A stretch of 5,027 nt of DNA from Oscillospiraceae bacterium (GTDB lineage Bacteria > Bacillota > Clostridia > Oscillospirales > Oscillospiraceae). Below, in pieces: positions 1 through 4,199 of the stretch (its first letter is position 1; each line of letters begins with the position of its first letter). A model generated the notes under the pieces. That model made no database searches and was not told the DNA's origin. It saw only the letters and a list, made by a program, of their open reading frames with translations. The position numbers and the translations under genes are program-made. The stretch covers positions 1-5,027 of the forward strand of contig JAFNXT010000042.1 in the NCBI GenBank assembly GCA_017378975.1, in the 5' to 3' direction.

Positions 1-10
1 CTACACCCGC
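1..10 (-). tRNA. Probable 5' end of a fourth tRNA (likely tRNA-Gly), cut by the window edge
   Basis: Read on the minus strand, the first ten bases are GCGGGTGTAG. They start 3 nt after the CCA end of the tRNA-Phe gene. This looks like a 7-nt acceptor strand (GCGGGTG), the usual T8-A9 pair, and the first base of a D-stem. Many bacterial tRNA-Gly genes begin this way. Only ten bases are visible, so neither the fold nor the anticodon can be checked. The Gly assignment is inference from the acceptor sequence. Confidence 0.55.
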
Positions 11-13
11 ATC

Positions 14-89
<76 letters not shown>

Positions 90-92
90 ATA

Positions 93-129
93 TTGAGGAA
101 GTCTTGCTTCCTCAACACGCAAGATGCGT
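93..129 (-). other. Two adjacent hairpins filling the tRNA-Asp/tRNA-Phe spacer
   Basis: The 44-nt spacer between the Asp CCA and the Phe 5' end is almost entirely inverted repeat. The first hairpin in the transcript has 5-bp arms ACGCA/TGCGT (117-121 and 125-129) and a 3-nt loop. The second has perfect 9-bp arms TTGAGGAAG/CTTCCTCAA (93-101 and 107-115) and a 5-nt loop. It ends 3 nt before the mature tRNA-Phe. No U-run follows either stem, so they do not look like terminators. A role in precursor folding or nuclease access is inference. Confidence 0.6.
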
Positions 130-133
130 TATA

Positions 134-210
134 TGGCGACCCCGAACGGACTCGAACCGTCGACCTCCAGCGTGACAGGCTGGCGTGCTAACCGACTGCA
201 CCACAGGGCC
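134..210 (-). tRNA. tRNA-Asp (anticodon GTC)
   Basis: This is a 77-nt cloverleaf on the minus strand. The acceptor strands GGCCCTG and CGGGGTC pair over 7 bp with two G-U wobbles. The discriminator base is G, as expected for tRNA-Asp and part of its identity set, and CCA is encoded (134-136). The D-arm is GTGCAGTCGGTTAGCAC, the anticodon GTC lies at 174-176 in the loop CTGTCAC, and the T-arm has GGTTCGAGTCC. An 8-nt spacer separates it from the upstream tRNA-Val, which points to one polycistronic precursor. Confidence 0.97.
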
Positions 211-218
211 ATATTGTA

Positions 219-294
219 TGGTGGGAACAACAGGGCTCGAACCTGTGACCCCATGCTTGTAAGGCATGTGCTCTCCCAGCTGAGCTATGCTCCC
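219..294 (-). tRNA. tRNA-Val (anticodon TAC)
   Basis: This is a 76-nt cloverleaf on the minus strand and the first gene of the tRNA operon. The acceptor strands GGGAGCA and TGTTCCC pair over 7 bp with one G-U. The discriminator is A and CCA is encoded (219-221). The D-arm is GCTCAGCTGGGAGAGC. The anticodon TAC at 259-261 sits in the loop CTTACAA, and the T-arm has GGTTCGAGCCC. A UAC anticodon reads GUA/GUG and, with uridine modification, potentially all Val codons. Its promoter lies about 50 nt upstream (345-373). Confidence 0.97.
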
Positions 295-302
295 GTATCG
301 TT

Positions 303-333
303 CTCAGGTGTGGCTGTCAGCCGCTCACCTCAG
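303..333 (-). other. Hairpin in the 5' leader of the tRNA operon
   Basis: Between the predicted transcription start (about 338) and tRNA-Val (294), the leader is dominated by a nested inverted repeat. The outer arms are 303-310 and 326-333: eight positions with a single mismatch, built around AGGTG/CACCT. The inner arms GGCT/AGCC are at 312-315 and 319-322 with a 3-nt loop. No U-run follows, so this is not a terminator. It may shape the precursor for 5' processing or protect the RNA end; that function is inference. Confidence 0.5.
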
Positions 334-344
334 CGACATGACAC

Positions 345-394
345 ATTATACACACGCCCCACCCATTTGTCAAGAACTTTTTTATCTTTTTTAT
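345..394 (-). promoter_or_regulatory. Perfect-consensus housekeeping sigma promoter of the tRNA operon, with A-tract UP-like region
   Basis: On the minus strand a -35 box TTGACA (368-373) is followed after exactly 17 bp by a -10 box TATAAT (345-350). Both match the sigma70/sigmaA consensus at all six positions. Directly upstream of the -35 box (374-394) the transcribed strand carries two A6 runs (378-383 and 387-392), about 9 bp apart, resembling an UP element or a bend. The predicted start is near 338-339, giving a leader of about 45 nt before tRNA-Val. Such strength fits a stable-RNA operon. Confidence 0.9.
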
Positions 395-409
395 GTCAAA
401 CTTTTCACG

Positions 410-441
410 CCGGATACCGGAGGATATCCCCCGGTATCCGG
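410..441 (-). terminator. Strong palindrome after hslO; possible terminator without a clear U-run
   Basis: This is an 11-bp perfect inverted repeat (410-420 and 431-441; arms built on CGGATACCGG/CCGGTATCCG) whose 10-nt loop contains a second palindrome, GGATATCC (422-429). It starts 8 nt after the hslO stop codon and lies before the tRNA promoter, the place where hslO transcription would be expected to end. On the minus strand the bases after the stem are CGTGAAAAG, with no U-run, so classical intrinsic termination is doubtful. It could act as a 3' stabilising hairpin or a rho-assisted site, or on the plus strand where a weak TATTATTT tail follows. Confidence 0.45.
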
Positions 442-448
442 TATTATT

Positions 449-1327
449 TCAAATCTTTTTCAGGATCTCCTGCACATCCTCCGGGGTGAAGGTATACACC
501 GTATCGCAGAACTGGCACTCCACCGGGAAGGGCTTCCCGTCCGCCGCGATCTGGCCCAACTCCTCCCTGCCCAGGCTGATCAGAGCGGCGGTGACCCGGT
601 CCCGGTCGCAGTAGCACTTGTACGCCACCTCCGCCGTCTCCATGAACACCACCCCCAGCTCACCGCAGACCTGACCCAGGATATCCTCCGGCGTGAGCCC
701 CGCGTCCAACATGGCGGTCACCGCACCGGCACGCTTGATGCCACGCTCCAGCGCATCGATGGTCTCCTCCGGCGCACCGGGCAGGAGCTGGAGCAGATAA
801 CCGCCGGCCACCTTCACGGAACAGTCCCGGTCCACCAGTACGCCAAGCGCGCAGGCCGTGGGGGTCTGCTCACTTTGGGCAAAATACGCCGTCACATCGT
901 CACCGATCTCACCGGACACCAGCGGCACGGAACCGATATAGGGCTCCTTCATCTGAAGGTCACGGATCACCGTCAGGGTGCCGTCAGTCCCCACCGTGGC
1001 ACCCACGTCCAGCTTGCCGGGATATTTCTCCACCAGCGGCACCTTGGGCTCCGTCACCACTCCTCGGACATTGCCGTGGGCATCGGAGACGCAGGTGATG
1101 GTACCGATGGGGCCACCGCCCCGGACCTGCAGGGTCATGGAGCCGTTTTCCACTTTCTGCATATTGCCCATCATGGAGCAGGCAGTCAACGCCCGCCCAA
1201 AAGCCGCCGTGGCGTTGGGGGTGGTGCCATGGATCTGCACCGCCCGCTGTACCGTCTGGGTGGACCGGATGGCCACCACCTTCACGAAACCGTCCATGCT
1301 CATGCCACGGACCAAATAGTCGTTCAT
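449..1327 (-). CDS. hslO: Hsp33 redox-regulated molecular chaperone
   Basis: The 292-residue product is normal for Hsp33, a cytosolic holdase chaperone. In the family it is silent when reduced with zinc bound, and active when disulfides form under oxidative plus unfolding stress. The N-terminal domain opens with MNDYLVRGMSMDG and contains a typical run near residues 39-53. The C-terminal redox switch is complete: Cys238-x-Cys240, 30 residues, then Cys271-x-x-Cys274, matching the family pattern CxC-x(27-32)-CxxC. The ATG at 1327 is chosen over longer in-frame extensions because the family N-terminus begins here and AAGGAAGGGG (1336-1345) lies 8 nt upstream. The start overlaps the methyltransferase stop as ATGA, implying co-transcription and translational coupling. 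Extra cysteines (50, 79, 159, 169, 221) lie outside the switch. The role in what is presumably an anaerobe, survival of oxygen or bleach-type stress, is inferred. Confidence 0.96.
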   Translation of the reverse strand: MNDYLVRGMSMDGFVKVVAIRSTQTVQRAVQIHGTTPNATAAFGRALTACSMMGNMQKVENGSMTLQVRGGGPIGTITCVSDAHGNVRGVVTEPKVPLVEKYPGKLDVGATVGTDGTLTVIRDLQMKEPYIGSVPLVSGEIGDDVTAYFAQSEQTPTACALGVLVDRDCSVKVAGGYLLQLLPGAPEETIDALERGIKRAGAVTAMLDAGLTPEDILGQVCGELGVVFMETAEVAYKCYCDRDRVTAALISLGREELGQIAADGKPFPVECQFCDTVYTFTPEDVQEILKKI

Positions 1328-2073
1328 TTTCGGATCCCCTTCCTTGCGCTGAAATAGATGCGCTGTTCTTCCGGTCCCGGCGCTTCCATCCGCCGGTCCC
1401 CATAGACCCGGATGCGGCAGAACCCCGCATCCTTCAAATATCCCGTCAGTTGCGCCCGAGAATAGGCGTATTCCCGGTGTTCCTCGAAGCTTCGGACCCA
1501 AACCTCCCCCTGTCGCTGGAACAGATCCATGCCATAGGAGAGGATATTGCTCTCCCGATCGAAGCCCCCACGCCAAACGCAGTAAACATCGTCATCCTCA
1601 TCCAGAAACACCTGCCCATCCATGGCCATGAGCTTCTGGGGCGTGTTCACATCGAAGATGAAGATACCGCCGGGATTGAGCGCCTTATAGACCCGGCGGA
1701 TGGCCTCCCGGCAATCCTCAGGGTCGGTGATATAGTCCAGACTGTCAAGGGCGCAGACCGCCAGATCCACGCCCCTTGGGAGCGTCAGCTCCTGCAGGGG
1801 CTGGCAGACGAAGATGGGCGGCCGAGGCAGATCCTGCGCCTTCTGACAGGCCACCATCAGCATTTCCGGGGACAGATCCACACCGGTCACCCGAAGCCCC
1901 TGCCGCGCCAGGATCACAGACACAGAGCCGGTACCGCAGGCCAGATCCACCGCCGTCCGGGGTACCACACCCTCCCGCGTCATGATCTGCCGGTAGAACG
2001 CCACCGTAGCCTCATAGTCCACGTCGTCGGTCAGCCGGTCATAGCTCACCGCCAGCGCGTGATAAGCATCCAT
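1324..2073 (-). CDS. Class I SAM-dependent methyltransferase, substrate unknown (YqeM-like)
   Basis: The 249-residue product has a Rossmann-type methyltransferase fold. Motif I is VDLACGTGS (residues 42-50), the SAM-binding loop. Motif II, VTGVDLSPEML (62-72), ends the second strand with the acidic Asp66 that usually binds the ribose. A DLAVCALDSLDYI segment (103-115) covers motif IV, and ALNPGGIFIFDVNTP (131-145) is the post-loop strand. The N-terminal pattern YDRLTDDVDYE (11-21) is typical of small orphan methyltransferases such as Bacillus YqeM. Nothing here identifies the acceptor: small molecule, tRNA or protein all remain possible. The ATG at 2073 is set by a strong GAGGAGGT (2080-2087) 6 to 7 nt upstream. 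It lies just past the post-ftsZ hairpin, and its stop overlaps the hslO start by 4 nt. No separate promoter was seen, so expression may depend on read-through from ftsZ. Confidence 0.93.
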   Translation of the reverse strand: MDAYHALAVSYDRLTDDVDYEATVAFYRQIMTREGVVPRTAVDLACGTGSVSVILARQGLRVTGVDLSPEMLMVACQKAQDLPRPPIFVCQPLQELTLPRGVDLAVCALDSLDYITDPEDCREAIRRVYKALNPGGIFIFDVNTPQKLMAMDGQVFLDEDDDVYCVWRGGFDRESNILSYGMDLFQRQGEVWVRSFEEHREYAYSRAQLTGYLKDAGFCRIRVYGDRRMEAPGPEEQRIYFSARKGIRK

Positions 2074-2079
2074 CGGGAC

Positions 2080-2087
2080 ACCTCCTC
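2080..2087 (-). promoter_or_regulatory. Strong ribosome-binding site of the methyltransferase
   Basis: GAGGAGGT on the minus strand is nearly full complementarity to the 16S 3' end. It lies 6 nt before the ATG at 2073 and begins only 6 nt after the stem of the upstream hairpin (2094-2120), so folding of that stem and ribosome loading are physically close. Confidence 0.85.
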
Positions 2088-2089
2088 AT

Positions 2090-2120
2090 AAAAGCATCCC
2101 GGACAGACCGTCCGGGATGC
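2090..2120 (-). terminator. Rho-independent terminator or attenuator downstream of ftsZ
   Basis: A perfect 11-bp GC-rich inverted repeat (2094-2104 and 2110-2120, arms GCATCCCGGAC/GTCCGGGATGC) with a 5-nt loop is followed on the minus strand by TTTTAT. It begins 13 nt after the ftsZ stop codon. Stem quality is high but only four U follow, so termination is probably partial. Because the methyltransferase-hslO pair has no visible promoter of its own, read-through here would set its level. That attenuation idea is inference. Confidence 0.8.
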
Positions 2121-2133
2121 CAAAAAGCCATTC

Positions 2134-3192
2134 TTAGAACTTGAACAGGTTGATCAGATCGTCATCCTCGCTGGTCCGGGGAGCAGCGGCAGGAGCGGAA
2201 GCGGTACGGGCAGCAGCCTTGGGAGCCGCATCCTCATGTCTCTGATCGAAACCGGTGGCGATGACGGTGACGCGCATCTCATCCTCGAACTCGTCGGAGT
2301 AGGTAGCGCCAAAGATGATGTTGGCATCAGGGTTGGCGGCCTCCTGCACGATACCGGCGGCAGTCTCCACATCGTCCAGCGTCAGCTCGGGAGAACCGGT
2401 GACGTTCACCAGCACACCGGTGGCACCGTTGATGGAGGTCTCCAGCAGACCGCTGGCGACAGCGGCCAGGGCAGCCTGCTCAGCCTTCTCACGACCGGCG
2501 GCGATGCCCACGCCCATGTGGGCACGACCGGCATCCTTCATGACGGCGGAAACGTCAGCGAAGTCCAGGTTGATGATCACGCGATCGGAGAAGCCCACCA
2601 GCTCGGAAATGGAGGTGACAGCCATCTTCAGCACATCGTCGGCGATGCCAAATGCGTTGGCGAAGGTGATCTTCTGGTCGGTGACGTACTTCAGACGGTC
2701 GTTGGGGATCACGATCAGGGAGTCCACCTTACCGGCCAGAGCCTCGATACCGGCCTCAGCCTGACGCATACGGTTGGCACCCTCGAAACGGAAGGGCTTG
2801 GTGACCACGCCCACGGTCAGGATACCGGCCTCGTGAGCCAGATCCGCCACGATGGGAGCGGCGCCGGTGCCGGTACCACCGCCCATACCGGCGGTGATGA
2901 ACACCATGTCGGTGCCTTCCAGTGCCTTGGAGATCAGCGCACGGCTCTCCTCGGCGGACTTCTTGCCCACCTCGGGCTTGGAACCGGCGCCCATACCGTT
3001 GGTCAGCTTCTCACCGATCTGGAGCTTGTTCTTGCAGATGGACTTATTCAGATCCTGCTTATCGGTGTTCACCACGACGAAATCCACGCCGTCCACACCG
3101 GACTCGATCATACGGTTGATGACATTGTTGCCTGCGCCGCCGACACCGATGACCTTGATCTTAACGACGCGATCCTGATATGCTTCAGCCAT
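2134..3192 (-). CDS. ftsZ: Cell division protein FtsZ
   Basis: FtsZ is the tubulin-like GTPase that polymerises into the Z-ring at midcell and recruits the divisome. The 352-residue product has the first nucleotide loop GVGGAGNNVINRM (16-28), the tubulin signature GGGTGTG (104-110), and the catalytic T7 loop with Asn208, Asp210 and Asp213 in NLDFAD. The globular core ends near residue 316. It is followed by an unusually short Ala/Pro-rich linker of about 25 residues and an acidic tip, EDDDLINLFKF, which replaces the common (D)IPxFLR-type peptide that binds FtsA, SepF or ZipA. The start at 3192 matches the family N-terminus and has AGGAGG (3202-3207) 9 nt upstream. It follows ftsQ but has its own promoter (3266-3294), and a hairpin terminator follows. 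No ftsA is adjacent, although ftsA-ftsZ is the common order. All catalytic residues are intact, so it should be functional. Confidence 0.99.
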   Translation of the reverse strand: MAEAYQDRVVKIKVIGVGGAGNNVINRMIESGVDGVDFVVVNTDKQDLNKSICKNKLQIGEKLTNGMGAGSKPEVGKKSAEESRALISKALEGTDMVFITAGMGGGTGTGAAPIVADLAHEAGILTVGVVTKPFRFEGANRMRQAEAGIEALAGKVDSLIVIPNDRLKYVTDQKITFANAFGIADDVLKMAVTSISELVGFSDRVIINLDFADVSAVMKDAGRAHMGVGIAAGREKAEQAALAAVASGLLETSINGATGVLVNVTGSPELTLDDVETAAGIVQEAANPDANIIFGATYSDEFEDEMRVTVIATGFDQRHEDAAPKAAARTASAPAAAPRTSEDDDLINLFKF

Positions 3193-3201
3193 TTTTACGT
3201 T

Positions 3202-3207
3202 CCTCCT
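3202..3207 (-). promoter_or_regulatory. Ribosome-binding site of ftsZ
   Basis: AGGAGG, within TAGGAGGAA, lies 9 nt before the ftsZ ATG at 3192. The strong Shine-Dalgarno match supports both this start and high translation of ftsZ. Confidence 0.85.
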
Positions 3208-3217
3208 ATGTATGCTC

Positions 3218-3242
3218 CGCAGAGGCAGAAGAGCCTACTGCG
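3218..3242 (-). other. Hairpin in the ftsZ 5' leader
   Basis: Within the leader made from the ftsZ promoter, the arms CGCAG-t-AGGC and GCCTCTGCG (3233-3242 and 3218-3226) pair over 9 bp with a single bulged base and a 6-nt loop. No U-run follows, so it is not a terminator. It ends 10 nt upstream of the ribosome-binding site. It might stabilise the mRNA or tune translation; I recognise no riboswitch or leader family. Confidence 0.5.
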
Positions 3243-3265
3243 AGATCTTAATTTCGTACTTACCC

Positions 3266-3294
3266 ATTGTATCCCGAAAATCCGGTCACGTCAA
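3266..3294 (-). promoter_or_regulatory. Housekeeping sigma promoter of ftsZ
   Basis: On the minus strand TTGACG (3289-3294) and TACAAT (3266-3271) are separated by 17 bp. Each differs from consensus at one position. The DNA just upstream (about 3296-3316) is very AT-rich compared with its surroundings, as in UP elements. The predicted start lies near 3259, giving a leader of about 65 nt that contains the hairpin at 3218-3242. This would allow ftsZ to be made at a higher level than murG and ftsQ. No terminator was found between ftsQ and this promoter, so read-through may add to it. Confidence 0.85.
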
Positions 3295-3338
3295 TAGAAA
3301 ATATTGAATTTTTCCCGAACTTTTTCGATTCCTGCCCC

Positions 3339-4199
3339 TTACTGGAAGGGTCGGTAGACCACCGTCTCCTGCCCGTCGGCAAAAGAGATGTCCAAAATGC
3401 CGCTTTGGTGTCCGCCCATCTGCCGAACGGTCTGGACCAGCATGTCCACTTTCTGTTCAAGCTTGTCCGGCGTGCCCAGCTCCACCTGATAGCGGTCGCC
3501 ATACATCAGTCGCACTGCGGACATATCGCCCGTATCCACTGAGGCTACCTGTCCCAGGATCTCATTGGCTTCCAGCCGGGAGATGATCTGCAGTGCCACC
3601 TCCAGCCGCTTGGCGTCGGTGATCACCGTAAACGACGGATCGGTCCCCTCTGCCGCCTTGGCCTGTCGGCCCACCTGCGCGTCGGTGATCTTCAGACCCA
3701 AGATCTGGGTATGCCTCTCGACGGAAGTGGGATCTGCCTTCTCCACCAGCTTCCCGTCACCGGTCATGAGCCACCAGTCTTCTTCCAGATCCCGGATAGC
3801 ATAGACCGCCGGGACCTCCTCCACATAGATGTTCACGGTACCGGGGAGCCGGATCCCGATCCTCACCTTTTTCACATAGGGAAGGGACTGGATGATCTTT
3901 CCACCGGCCTTCCCCTTGCTGAAGGTCAGAAGCCCATCCCCTTCCCGGATGCCGGAGGCTTCCACCACGGTCCAGTCAGAATACTGTCTGGTGCCTGTGA
4001 CCACCACATCCTCCACCCGGAAGAACAGGGAGAACCCCACGAACAACGCCGCCACCACCGCGGCCACCGTCAGCAGCCGCATGATCAGCTTCTTCCGTCC
4101 CAGAGGCTGGGGCTGGGTATAGACCACTTCCGGTGTTTCCGGACGGGGGCGCCGGGGCGTTTCGGGCGGACGGCGCCGTTTCCTGCGTTCATTTGCCAT
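3339..4199 (-). CDS. ftsQ: Cell division protein FtsQ/DivIB
   Basis: This is a bitopic membrane protein of the divisome. In the family it bridges FtsL/FtsB (DivIC) and helps activate septal peptidoglycan synthesis. The 286-residue product has a cytosolic tail very rich in Arg and Pro (1-37). One transmembrane helix follows (about 39-60, LIMRLLTVAAVVAALFVGF). A POTRA domain (61-130) opens with VEDVVVTGTRQYS and ends in LPGTVNIYVEEV. The extracytoplasmic beta domain occupies about 131-265. Tail charge and topology fit an N-in, C-out protein. The ATG at 4199 is supported by GGAGG (4206-4210) 6 nt upstream and lies inside the end of murG, an 11-nt overlap that implies coupled translation. It lies two genes from the tRNA side of the dcw cluster, directly before the ftsZ promoter. 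Firmicute genes are usually named divIB; the function is the same. Confidence 0.94.
   Translation of the reverse strand: MANERRKRRRPPETPRRPRPETPEVVYTQPQPLGRKKLIMRLLTVAAVVAALFVGFSLFFRVEDVVVTGTRQYSDWTVVEASGIREGDGLLTFSKGKAGGKIIQSLPYVKKVRIGIRLPGTVNIYVEEVPAVYAIRDLEEDWWLMTGDGKLVEKADPTSVERHTQILGLKITDAQVGRQAKAAEGTDPSFTVITDAKRLEVALQIISRLEANEILGQVASVDTGDMSAVRLMYGDRYQVELGTPDKLEQKVDMLVQTVRQMGGHQSGILDISFADGQETVVYRPFQ

Noticed and set aside
394..399. Second TTGACA box upstream of the tRNA promoter
   Set aside because: No -10-like hexamer occurs at 16-18 bp spacing on the minus strand (the bases there read about TTCTTG), so it is not a tandem promoter.
287..1357. Long plus-strand open frame (356 codons) opposite hslO
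   Set aside because: It is antisense to a well-supported hslO and runs through the tRNA promoter region. Its product is His/Arg-rich with no recognisable domain, as expected for a shadow of GC-rich coding DNA.
1328..1576. N-terminal extension of hslO to an earlier in-frame start
   Set aside because: It overlaps the methyltransferase coding sequence. The extra residues do not resemble Hsp33, and the ATG at 1327 has a ribosome-binding site and the family N-terminus.
2042..2089. Short upstream open frame starting at the ATG in TTTTATGAGG, overlapping the methyltransferase start
   Set aside because: The ATG is out of frame with the gene, has no ribosome-binding site of its own, and sits inside the Shine-Dalgarno region.
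1450..2091. Plus-strand open frame opposite the methyltransferase
   Set aside because: No domain is recognisable and it lies wholly antisense to a gene with clear SAM-binding motifs. It is a composition artefact.
2236..3297. Long plus-strand open frame (353 codons) opposite ftsZ
   Set aside because: The product is a low-complexity Gly/His/Asp-rich string that mirrors ftsZ codons, and the frame ends within the ftsZ promoter region. ftsZ accounts for the conservation.
3295..3338. Possible terminator between ftsQ and the ftsZ promoter
   Set aside because: The region is AT-rich with only weak short pairings (about 5 bp of A-T) and no GC stem. It is better explained as upstream promoter DNA.
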